Source: an uncultured Lachnospiraceae bacterium (GTDB taxonomy: Bacteria; Bacillota_A; Clostridia; Lachnospirales; Lachnospiraceae). Taken from it: 7,092 nucleotides of DNA. A model generated the notes under the pieces. That model did no database searches, was not told the origin of the DNA, and saw nothing but the letters and a program-made list of their open reading frames with translations. Shown one piece after another: positions 1 to 6,329 of the stretch. Position 1 is the stretch's first letter, and each line of letters begins with the position of its first letter. Both the position numbers and the translations under genes were made by a program. The DNA is taken from assembly GCA_946613735.1 (NCBI GenBank), contig CAMOFS010000078.1, forward strand, positions 1 through 7,092, read 5' to 3'.

Positions 1-52
1 CTTCATAGTGATCTCTCCTTAACTCTGTAATAAAATCTTTGATAAATGTCAT
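1..52 (-). CDS. 5' end of an unidentified leftward gene (partial)
   Basis: Reading leftward, an ATG at 52-50 is preceded by GGAGG (64-60) at a 7-nt spacing, a strong ribosome binding site. The frame stays open to the window edge and gives MTFIKDFITELRRDHYE, 17 residues, with no recognisable domain. A second leftward ATG at 6-4 lies in another frame and has its own AAGGAG (20-15) at 8 nt. Either the long gene starts at 52, or a short reading frame at 52 is translationally coupled to a gene starting at 6. The true product cannot be named from so little sequence. That a leftward gene begins here is fairly well supported by the ribosome binding sites; which start is the main one is open. Confidence 0.5.
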   Translation of the reverse strand, partial: MTFIKDFITELRRDHYE

Positions 53-121
53 GGCGTTTCCTCCATTCCTTTTATTTCCCCTTGGGATGGTTAAATAATA
101 ACACCGAAAAGAGGAGGGTGC

Positions 122-133
122 TTGCCAAGGCAA
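122..133. repeat. Short inverted repeat, operator-like
   Basis: TTGCC and GGCAA form perfect 5-bp arms around an AA centre. The site lies about 70-80 nt upstream of the start of the leftward gene at 52, where a repressor or activator site would be expected. Arms this short can arise by chance, so a regulatory role is only a suggestion. Confidence 0.25.
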
Positions 134-195
134 AAGCAAAAGTGGTCAAATCTTGCAATAATAAATGATCACTCATAATTTGACATCTCTACAAA

Positions 196-226
196 TATCT
201 TCAGATATCGCTGTAGAATCGATATC
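196..226. repeat. Cluster of GATATC-type inverted repeats
   Basis: GATATCG (204-210) and CGATATC (220-226) are perfect 7-bp arms with a 9-nt spacer. The left arm also pairs with ATATC at 196-200 across TTCA, and another ATATC follows at 234-238. The overlapping symmetric elements could be a regulator binding site or a small RNA hairpin. The local AT-richness makes chance formation plausible. Confidence 0.3.
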
Positions 227-382
227 ATATAGAATATCCTTCAAACAACATCATAGGTTTAGTAGAAGTGCAAAACAAATTCAAAACGTTTATTTTTACT
301 CTTATCGAGGCATTTTTATGACTACATTGATTTCGTACACTGTTACCATGAAAAACAGCCACAGGAGCAAAAAGGTGTGTGA

Positions 383-541
383 AAGAGGGGTGAGACCGAT
401 GATAAGAGAAATGGCGAAAAGCTTAGGGATATCGTGGATAGATCGGCGTATGAGGATATGTTTGTGACCACGCTTGACGAAGGCCGGATCCAGTTAGAGG
501 ATGCAACGGATGGAGAAAAAGGATTGTTTGGGGATGGGTAA
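383..541 (+). pseudogene. Possible remnant of a decayed gene (C-terminal part)
   Basis: From a TGA at 380-382, the frame is open for 52 codons to TAA at 539-541. Its second half, from about residue 17, reads IVDRSAYEDMFVTTLDEGR and continues as an acidic tail ending LFGDG. This has the balanced, charged composition of a real protein end rather than of noise. No ATG with a ribosome binding site opens it. A GTG at 434 has AGGG 5 nt upstream and could give a 35-residue peptide. In the neighbouring frame (399-467), an ATG with GAGGGG 8 nt upstream starts MIREMAKSLGIS, which resembles the beginning of a helix-turn-helix protein. A frameshift joining the two frames would explain both. I do not recognise the family. 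The remnant reading is an inference. Confidence 0.3.
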
Positions 542-687
542 TAATATGGGTATGCCTGTTCTTATGAGGTATAGTTGGTGGAATAGAGGGGCATTGGCGG
601 AAATGTAAAATAATATTGAAAATGATGATGCTTTAATATACAGGGTCCTTAGATTTAGTGCTATCCTGAATGATCCAAAGAGCCGCC

Positions 688-720
688 TTGTAATAAGAAT
701 ATCACTATGATAAATTACAA
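688..720 (+). promoter_or_regulatory. Weak promoter-like pair framed by an inverted repeat
   Basis: TTGTAA (688-693) and TAAATT (711-716) match the vegetative -35 and -10 at four of six positions each, with a 17-nt spacer. TTGTAAT (688-694) and ATTACAA (714-720) are perfect 7-bp inverted arms, so the same bases form both the promoter-like boxes and a symmetric site. This layout would suit a regulator of the downstream kinase gene, whose start is about 125 nt further on. The match is modest in AT-rich DNA. Confidence 0.25.
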
Positions 721-786
721 CATGATCTGTTTATATCGATCAAACGAAACATCAATGTCAAACGTTAGTATCAATATAAGCAAAGA

Positions 787-823
787 AGCTTGTATGGAGG
801 AATAAGATCCTTCTATACGAGTT
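787..823 (+). promoter_or_regulatory. Long RNA hairpin in the leader of the fructosamine kinase gene
   Basis: The arms 787-801 and 808-823 pair over about 15 bp, with a few G-U pairs and one bulged base, around the 6-nt loop ATAAGA. No run of T follows on either strand, so it is not a standard intrinsic terminator. It ends 21 nt before the kinase ATG at 845. The GGAGGA in its left arm resembles a ribosome binding site but is locked in the stem and is 44 nt from the start codon. Roles in transcript stability, protein binding or translation control are possible. Confidence 0.5.
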
Positions 824-844
824 AAAGTAATTTAAGGGCCAAGC

Positions 845-1750
845 ATGAGCAACATGAGGAGAAATATGAGGGAAGTAACAGTAAATGAAGTGATAAAAGA
901 GATCTTCGGAAACGATGTGACTATCCTATCCAGGACGCCGATATCCGGAGGCGATATAAACAGTGCTTACTGCCTGACTCTTTCTGAAGGCACAAGAGTT
1001 TTTATGAAGGCAAATGACAAAAGAAATGCTGATTTTTTCAGGGCGGAAAAAGAGGGACTTGAGGCTATCAAAAAAACCAACGCCATATCTACACCCGACA
1101 TTCTTGGATATGGGGTAGAAAAAAACACGGCATTTTTACTGCTGTCATTTGTTGAGGCAAAGGCTCCGTCGGACGGCGTGCATGAGAGATTCGGCAGAAA
1201 CCTCGCTAAGATGCATGCCTGTGATACCGGCAAAATGGCCGGCGAAAAGAAATATGGTTTTTCTAACGACAACTATATCGGAGCGGGATATCAGAAGAAC
1301 ACACCCTGTGACAGCTTTATCGAGTTTTTTGCGGAGTATAGGCTAAGAGCCCAGTTTGAAAGAGCTTCGGCATACTTTGACGATACAGAGATCAAAATCA
1401 TTAATTCATTTTTGGACCGGCTGGACAAGTACCTGATAGAGCCGGAGCATCCTTCGCTTTTACATGGAGACCTGTGGGGAGGTAACTACATAATCGGACC
1501 GGATAGGGAAGCCTGGCTTATAGATCCGGCAGTGTATGTGGGACATGCAGAGGCAGACATTGCCATGACAGAGCTATTTGGAGGGTTTGGCAGGGAGTTT
1601 TACAGAGCCTATTTTGAGGAGGCCCCCCAGCAACCGGGATACGTTGACCGAAGGGATATATACAATCTGTACCATCTGACAAACCACCTAAACCTTTTTG
1701 GCAGCGGATATCTGTCATCGGTCAAGGGAATACTAAAACGCTACGCCTGA
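845..1750 (+). CDS. Fructosamine-3-kinase family protein (ketosamine kinase)
   Basis: The 301-residue product belongs to the fructosamine-3-kinase family, which shares the protein-kinase/aminoglycoside-phosphotransferase fold. Members phosphorylate the 3-hydroxyl of sugar-amine adducts on proteins or small amines, making them unstable so the amine is freed. Bacterial members studied prefer ribulosamines or erythrulosamines. Visible motifs are the glycine-rich loop SGGDIN (34-39), the ATP-binding lysine in FMK (K55), a glutamate at 68, the catalytic loop HGDLWGGN (207-214, base D209), and the metal-binding IDP (D227) followed by GHAEADIAM. Length matches the family (about 285-300). The P-loop cysteine known in several eukaryotic members is aspartate here (D37). 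The start at 845 has AAGG 7 nt upstream; ATG 866 has GAGGAG 4 nt upstream and would give 294 residues, close to the E. coli homologue YniA, so it may be the real start. The protein is presumably cytoplasmic. It is probably its own transcription unit, since a terminator-like element follows. Confidence 0.93.
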   Translation: MSNMRRNMREVTVNEVIKEIFGNDVTILSRTPISGGDINSAYCLTLSEGTRVFMKANDKRNADFFRAEKEGLEAIKKTNAISTPDILGYGVEKNTAFLLLSFVEAKAPSDGVHERFGRNLAKMHACDTGKMAGEKKYGFSNDNYIGAGYQKNTPCDSFIEFFAEYRLRAQFERASAYFDDTEIKIINSFLDRLDKYLIEPEHPSLLHGDLWGGNYIIGPDREAWLIDPAVYVGHAEADIAMTELFGGFGREFYRAYFEEAPQQPGYVDRRDIYNLYHLTNHLNLFGSGYLSSVKGILKRYA

Positions 1751-1753
1751 GGC

Positions 1754-1803
1754 AAAAAAGGCAGTTTTGAAAAAAGGTCAGTGCAGGGGAATGCCTATTT
1801 TTT
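1754..1803 (+). terminator. Terminator-like structure after the fructosamine kinase gene
   Basis: AAAAAAGGCA (1754-1763) can pair with TGCCT (1792-1796) and, past one bulged A, with the six-T run at 1798-1803. It starts 4 nt after the stop codon, which is the usual place for an intrinsic terminator. The 28-nt loop is long and the GC core is only about four pairs, so it would be weak. The A and T tracts make it roughly symmetric. Confidence 0.35.
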
Positions 1804-1884
1804 CGCATATTGCACAAAGACAGAACAAAATGTCACGGCTTAAGAATAAAATGCTACAAAAAAATGAGAAAGCGAAAAAAATTG

Positions 1885-1914
1885 TTAACCATGTGAAGAT
1901 ACTTTTGGTAAAAT
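1885..1914 (+). promoter_or_regulatory. Candidate promoter of carA
   Basis: TTAACC (1885-1890) matches the -35 consensus at four of six positions and TAAAAT (1909-1914) matches the -10 at five of six, with an 18-nt spacer. Transcription would start near 1921 and give a leader of about 94 nt containing the nested hairpin. It is the best pair I found in the gap, which fits carA starting a new unit. Confidence 0.4.
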
Positions 1915-1953
1915 ATGAAGAGCTATCTAAGAGGATGCCTGCGAGAAGATGAA

Positions 1954-1985
1954 GCGGCACGCCCGGATGGGCGAAGAGCCGCGTG
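1954..1985 (+). promoter_or_regulatory. GC-rich nested hairpin in the carA leader
   Basis: An inner hairpin pairs CGCCC (1960-1964) with GGGCG (1969-1973) around GGAT. An outer stem pairs GCGGC (1954-1958) with GCCGC (1978-1982). A competing stem, CACGC (1958-1962) with GCGTG (1981-1985), cannot form together with either. The GC-richness stands out against the AT-rich gap. No T run follows, so it is not a plain terminator. I see no match to the PyrR binding loop of Bacillus pyr leaders. It lies just before the carA ribosome binding site but does not include it. Confidence 0.45.
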
Positions 1986-1995
1986 TTGGTACCAT

Positions 1996-2001
1996 AAGGA
2001 G
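1996..2001 (+). promoter_or_regulatory. Ribosome binding site of carA, unusually far from the start
   Basis: AAGGAG lies 13 nt before the ATG at 2015, longer than the usual 5-9 nt. A weaker purine-rich GAGAAGAG lies just before the start. No other in-frame start fits better, and the family's N-terminus begins where expected from 2015. Confidence 0.5.
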
Positions 2002-2014
2002 ATAAGAGAAGAGT

Positions 2015-3124
2015 ATGAATAAAAAGCTGGTAACAAGTGATGGTGATGTTTATATCGGCACCGGCTTCGGAGCAGACCGGGAGGCTGTATGCGAACTGGT
2101 TTTTAACACATCAATGGCGGGCTATCAGGAAATAGTCTCCGATCCCTCATATACGGACCAGGCGGTGGTAATGACTTATCCGCTAATCGGGAATTATGGC
2201 ATGACCGATGACGACTATGAGAGCAAAGTACCCTCGATCGGTGGTATGATAGTCAGAGATTACAATGATGCCCCTTCCAACTTCCGCTATACCAAGACTC
2301 TGTCGGAGGTACTGGAGGAAAACGGGATCCCGGGTATTTCAGGGATAGATACCAGGATGCTGACAAAAAGCATTCGGGATCATGGAAGCAGGCGGGCGAT
2401 CATTACAGATGAAGCCACCTCTGTGGAGGATGCTCTAAAAAAGATTGAGGAAACCCCGGTGCCCCACGATGCTGTTTCAAGGGTAAGCTGTAAAAAACGC
2501 TGGTATTCCAGGACGGCGGATCCCAAGTATAACGTGGTGGTGATTGACTGTGGCGTGAAGCTGAACATAATCAGGAGCTTAAATGAAGCGCATTGCAACG
2601 TGACGGTGGTTCCATATGACACGCCCGCAGATGAGATATTTTTCATGAAACCGGACGGGGTGCTTTTGTCAAACGGACCCGGGGATCCCGAGGATGTGCT
2701 CCCCGTAATAGAGACCACCAAAGCCCTGATCGGTAACATCCCCATATTCGGCATTTGTCTGGGCCATCAGATACTTTCCATTGCCTACGGCGCATCTACT
2801 TACAAACTCAAATTCGGACACAGGGGAGGTAATCACCCCGTGATGGACCTTCGCTCTAAAAAGATCGACATTACTTCACAAAACCACAGCTATGCGGTGG
2901 ATGAAAAAACACTGGAGGGCACAAGACTTCGTGTTTCCCACAGAAATCTTTTGGATGATACCGTGGAAGGAGTATTCTGCCGCGACGACCTGGCTTTTGG
3001 CGTGCAGTACCATCCCGAAGCCGCCCCCGGACCTGAGGACAGCTGTTATCTTTTTGAAAGATTCATAGACAACATAGAAGCTTTTAAAACAATGAGAGTT
3101 ATGATCAATAGGAGACGAGGATAA
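2015..3124 (+). CDS. carA: Carbamoyl phosphate synthetase small subunit (glutaminase)
   Basis: The 369-residue product is the glutamine-hydrolysing subunit of carbamoyl phosphate synthetase. It splits glutamine to glutamate and ammonia, which passes through a tunnel to CarB. The N-terminal CPSase small-chain domain (about 1-150) carries the typical FNTSMAGYQEI and GISGIDTR segments. The C-terminal class I glutamine amidotransferase domain (about 172-355) has SNGPGDP (219-225), the nucleophile elbow GICLGHQ with catalytic C248, the GHRGGNHPV block (268-276), SQNHSYAV (288-295), and H333 and E335 in QYHPE. The full catalytic triad is thus present. Length is as usual for the family (about 360-380). 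It is one base from carB and surely co-transcribed with it. No pyr or arg genes lie in view, so the sequence does not show whether it serves pyrimidines, arginine or both. Bacteria with a single CarAB use it for both. Confidence 0.98.
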   Translation: MNKKLVTSDGDVYIGTGFGADREAVCELVFNTSMAGYQEIVSDPSYTDQAVVMTYPLIGNYGMTDDDYESKVPSIGGMIVRDYNDAPSNFRYTKTLSEVLEENGIPGISGIDTRMLTKSIRDHGSRRAIITDEATSVEDALKKIEETPVPHDAVSRVSCKKRWYSRTADPKYNVVVIDCGVKLNIIRSLNEAHCNVTVVPYDTPADEIFFMKPDGVLLSNGPGDPEDVLPVIETTKALIGNIPIFGICLGHQILSIAYGASTYKLKFGHRGGNHPVMDLRSKKIDITSQNHSYAVDEKTLEGTRLRVSHRNLLDDTVEGVFCRDDLAFGVQYHPEAAPGPEDSCYLFERFIDNIEAFKTMRVMINRRRG

Positions 3125-3125
3125 T

Positions 3126-6100
3126 ATGGCAAAAAGAACGGATCTGAAAAAAATACTGGTGATCGGCTCCGGGCCAATAGTTATCGGACAGGCTGCGGAG
3201 TTCGACTATGCAGGTACCCAGGCATGTCTGGCCTTAAAGGAAGAGGGCTATGAGGTAATCCTGGCCAACTCAAACCCCGCCACTATAATGACGGATACCA
3301 TGGTGGCTGATAAGGTATACATGGAGCCTTTGACCCTGGAGTACATGGCGCGTATCTGTCGTTATGAACGGCCTGATGCCATTGTCCCCGGGATAGGTGG
3401 TCAGACAGGTCTTAACCTGGCTATGCAGCTTTATAAGAAAGGGATCCTGGCAGAGTGTGAGATAGAACTTTTGGGGACGGACGCCAAGTCCATAGAGTGT
3501 GCGGAAGACAGAGAGCTTTTTAAGGAGCTGTGTGAAAAGATCGGTGAGCCCGTGGTGCCGTCCGGCATTGCATACTCAAACAATGATGCTCTTAAGATAG
3601 CTGATGAGATCGGCTATCCGGTCATTTTGCGGCCGGCCTTTACCCTTGGTGGAACAGGAGGTGGCTTTGCTTCCAATCCCGAGGAGCTTACGGATATGAT
3701 GAAAAATGCCCTGACACTTTCTCCCGTGCACCAGGTTCTCATAGAAAAAAGCATCAAGGGATATAAGGAGATTGAATACGAGGTGATGCGTGATGCCAAT
3801 GACACCGCCATCACAGTATGTAACATGGAGAACCTGGACCCCGTGGGTATCCATACCGGAGACTCTATCGTTGTAGCCCCCAGCCAGACGCTTACCAACA
3901 AGGAATACCACATGCTAAGAAACAGTGCGTTAAAGATCATCCGTGCGCTGGATGTTAAGGGTGGCTGTAACGTACAGTTTGCACTGGATCCTCTTTCCTT
4001 CAGGTACTATGTGATCGAGGTCAATCCCCGGGTATCCAGATCGTCTGCCCTGGCATCAAAGGCCAGCGGCTATCCCATCGCCCGAGTGTCCGCCAAGATA
4101 GCAGTGGGCATGGATCTTCATGAGATCGAGCTTAAGAACACGCCGGCATGCTTTGAGCCGTCACTGGACTATGTGGTGACCAAAATGCCGCGCTTCCCCT
4201 TTGACAAATTCCCCGCGGCCATGAATACACTTTCCACACAGATGAAGGCTACCGGCGAGGTCATGAGTGTGGGCAGAACCTTTGAGGAAAGCCTGCTTAA
4301 GGCCATAAGATCTTTGGAGGATGGCAAGAACCACATCCACATGGAAAAGTTCGACAAAGAGCATATGAGTGTGGATGACCTTTTGGGCTATATCAAAGAG
4401 GGCACGGATGACCGGATATATGCCATATCCCAGCTTCTGTGGCTTGGGGTGGACTACACCATCATATGTGATATTACCGGCATAGACATGTTCTTTTTGG
4501 AAAAAATAAAAAAGATAGTGGACCTGGAGCGCAGGCTGGAGGATGGCCCTCACTCGGAAGAGCTCTTAATGTTGGCAAAGCGTATGGGCTTTTCGGATGC
4601 CTACGTGGCAGAGCTTTGGAAATGTGAAGAGGATGAGGTGTATGAGCTTAGGCAAAAGTTAGACATACATCCCATCTACAAGATGATAGATACCTGTGCC
4701 GGAGAGTTTGAAAGCTACGTTCCCTATTTTTATTCTACCTACGAGACAGAAAATGAGTCTGTGGTGACCGATAACAAAAAGGTTATTGTTTTGGGCTCGG
4801 GTCCCATCAGGATAGGGCAGGGAGTGGAGTTTGATTATTCCACTGTTCATGCGGTAAAGACCATCCACAGCATGGGATACGAGGCCATTGTAATAAATAA
4901 TAATCCCGAGACCGTATCCACGGACTATACCACGGCGGACAAGCTCTATTTTGAGCCGCTTACATCCGAGGATGTCATGAATGTGGTGCATCTGGAAAAG
5001 CCCCAGGGTGTGATAGCAACCCTGGGCGGACAGACAGCGGTAAACCTGGCAGAGAGCCTTACAAAAAGAGGTGTAAACATCATCGGCACCGACTTTTTGG
5101 CCATTGAAAAGGCGGAAGACCGTGATTCCTTTGATGCAGTGCTCCATGAAGCTGGCATACCCAACCCGAAGGGACGGGCAGTAACGGACATAGAAGCCGG
5201 AGTAAAGGCGGCGGAAGAGATAGGGTATCCTGTTTTGGTCCGACCCAGTTTCGTACTTGGCGGTCGTGCCATGGAGATAGTTGCGAACGAGGAGATGCTA
5301 AGGCACTATCTCGGTAACGCAGTGGATATGGACTCTGAGAGGCCGGTACTTATCGATAAATATCTGAAGGGAAAAGAGGTGGAGGTAGATGCCATTTGTG
5401 ATGGAAGGGATGTCTTCCTTCCCGGAATCATGGAGCTGGTGGAACGTACGGGTGTCCATTCCGGAGACAGCAGCAGTGTGTTCCCGCCGTTTTCCATCTC
5501 ACAAAAGGTTCAGGATACTGTGGCGGAATACACCAGGCGCCTGGGGCTGGCCATTGGCATCAAGGGCCTCTACAATATCCAGTTCATCGTGGACATGGAA
5601 GAAAATGTCTACGTGATCGAGGTCAATCCCCGCGCATCCCGGAGCGTACCATTTTTGTCAAAATCAAGTGGCAAGAGCCTAGTGGACATAGCAACAAAGG
5701 TAATGCTGGGAGTCTCACTAAAGGAACAGGGTGTCCTGGATGATGAGACATCAAGAAAAAAGAAGTGGTATGTAAAAACACCGGCCTTCTCCTTTGAAAA
5801 GCTTACCGGTATGGACACCTACCTCTCTCCTGAGATGAAGTCCACAGGTGAGGCCATTGGCTACGACAAGTCCCTGAACATAGCCTTGTATAAGGCCCTC
5901 CAGGCTTCGGGCATAAAGATGAAGGATTACGGGACCGTGGTGGTGACCCTTGCGGATGAGGATAAGGAAGAGGGCCTTCCTTTGATACGCCGTTTTTATG
6001 ACCTGGGCTTCAACATAGAAGCGACTATGGGCACAGGCTCCTTCCTTAAGGATAATGGCATCCGCACCCGTATCCGTGGCAGATTAAGTGATGGCAGTGA

Positions 6101-6308
6101 GGAGATTTTGGAGTCTATCCGGGCGGGTTATGTAAGCTATGTTATAAATACACGGGCGGTTTTATCCGGAGTCCATTATGAGGATGGCGCATCCATAAGA
6201 AAGTGTGCCGTTCAAAACGGTGTGACCACCTTTACATCCCTGGACACGGTTCGCATCCTTTTGGATGTATTGGAGGCTACAGTGCCCGAGATCGCAACCA
6301 TATCATAA
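3126..6308 (+). CDS. carB: Carbamoyl phosphate synthetase large subunit
   Basis: The 1060-residue product is complete (family about 1055-1075). It activates bicarbonate with ATP, joins it to ammonia from CarA to give carbamate, and phosphorylates this with a second ATP. The two homologous halves are clear. The first synthetase half (about 1-400) has GSGPIVIGQAAEFDYAG, R169 in RPAFTLGGTGGG, and EVNPRVSRSSALASK (298-312). An oligomerisation region spans about 400-550. The second half (about 551-930) has GSGPIRIGQGVEFDYS, RPSFVLGGR (706-714), GVHSGD (776-781) and EVNPRASRSVPFLSK (832-846). The C-terminal MGS-like allosteric domain covers about 935-1060. By my alignment, two E. coli ornithine ligands are kept (E773, D781) but the third, E892, is T885, as in other Firmicutes. 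The nucleotide-site loop after VINTR (1006-1010) is divergent. GAGG at 3117-3120 with 5-nt spacing sets the start. Confidence 0.98.
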   Translation: MAKRTDLKKILVIGSGPIVIGQAAEFDYAGTQACLALKEEGYEVILANSNPATIMTDTMVADKVYMEPLTLEYMARICRYERPDAIVPGIGGQTGLNLAMQLYKKGILAECEIELLGTDAKSIECAEDRELFKELCEKIGEPVVPSGIAYSNNDALKIADEIGYPVILRPAFTLGGTGGGFASNPEELTDMMKNALTLSPVHQVLIEKSIKGYKEIEYEVMRDANDTAITVCNMENLDPVGIHTGDSIVVAPSQTLTNKEYHMLRNSALKIIRALDVKGGCNVQFALDPLSFRYYVIEVNPRVSRSSALASKASGYPIARVSAKIAVGMDLHEIELKNTPACFEPSLDYVVTKMPRFPFDKFPAAMNTLSTQMKATGEVMSVGRTFEESLLKAIRSLEDGKNHIHMEKFDKEHMSVDDLLGYIKEGTDDRIYAISQLLWLGVDYTIICDITGIDMFFLEKIKKIVDLERRLEDGPHSEELLMLAKRMGFSDAYVAELWKCEEDEVYELRQKLDIHPIYKMIDTCAGEFESYVPYFYSTYETENESVVTDNKKVIVLGSGPIRIGQGVEFDYSTVHAVKTIHSMGYEAIVINNNPETVSTDYTTADKLYFEPLTSEDVMNVVHLEKPQGVIATLGGQTAVNLAESLTKRGVNIIGTDFLAIEKAEDRDSFDAVLHEAGIPNPKGRAVTDIEAGVKAAEEIGYPVLVRPSFVLGGRAMEIVANEEMLRHYLGNAVDMDSERPVLIDKYLKGKEVEVDAICDGRDVFLPGIMELVERTGVHSGDSSSVFPPFSISQKVQDTVAEYTRRLGLAIGIKGLYNIQFIVDMEENVYVIEVNPRASRSVPFLSKSSGKSLVDIATKVMLGVSLKEQGVLDDETSRKKKWYVKTPAFSFEKLTGMDTYLSPEMKSTGEAIGYDKSLNIALYKALQASGIKMKDYGTVVVTLADEDKEEGLPLIRRFYDLGFNIEATMGTGSFLKDNGIRTRIRGRLSDGSEEILESIRAGYVSYVINTRAVLSGVHYEDGASIRKCAVQNGVTTFTSLDTVRILLDVLEATVPEIATIS

Positions 6309-6329
6309 AGCAGCACAACAGGAGGAAAT

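Larger units (their letters stand above)
53..382. other. Gene-poor AT-rich stretch upstream of the leftward gene
   Basis: No convincing gene is seen here on either strand. A rightward open frame from 165 to 467 has no ribosome binding site before its ATG, and its composition (many Ser, Ile and Arg, no domain) does not look like a protein. The stretch presumably carries the promoter of the leftward gene starting at 52, but I could not find a well-spaced -35/-10 pair for it. It does contain inverted repeats at 122-133 and 196-226, listed separately. A perfect TTGACA at 179-184 faces right but has no good -10 at 16-18 nt. Confidence 0.5.
542..844. other. Non-coding region upstream of the fructosamine kinase gene
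   Basis: I see no supported gene in these 303 bases. Short frames such as the 35-codon one at 501-608 lack a spaced ribosome binding site. The region holds a 7-bp inverted repeat over a weak promoter-like pair (688-720) and a long hairpin (787-823), both listed separately. It probably serves as the control region of the downstream kinase gene. Confidence 0.45.

Noticed and set aside
165..467. 100-codon rightward open frame
   Set aside because: No ribosome binding site before the ATG, no domain, and composition unlike a protein. Only its last 23 codons (from 399) look at all protein-like, and these are covered under the possible remnant.
501..608. 35-codon rightward frame starting at ATG 501
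   Set aside because: GAGG abuts the ATG with no spacer, and the peptide shows no recognisable pattern.
1767..1952. 61-codon lysine/arginine-rich frame between the kinase gene and carA
   Set aside because: It opens with TTG and no ribosome binding site, overlaps the terminator-like element, and its lysines come from the A-rich DNA of the gap. The internal ATG at 1791 has AGGGGA directly against it, with no usable spacing.
1954..1985. PyrR-type attenuator before carA
   Set aside because: No match to the conserved PyrR binding loop and no terminator T tract after the hairpin.
3126..6308. Long leftward and alternate-frame open frames inside carB (for example 4659-5147)
   Set aside because: They are shadows of carB codons, without ribosome binding sites, and carB itself is continuous and complete.
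3126..6308. Repeats within carB (the two GSGP...GQ and EVNPR...SRS blocks)
   Set aside because: They reflect the ancient internal duplication common to all CarB proteins, not a mobile or recent repeat.
6309..6329. Lysine riboswitch or separate promoter before dapL
   Set aside because: The gap is only 21 nt and is mostly ribosome binding site; there is no room for a riboswitch.
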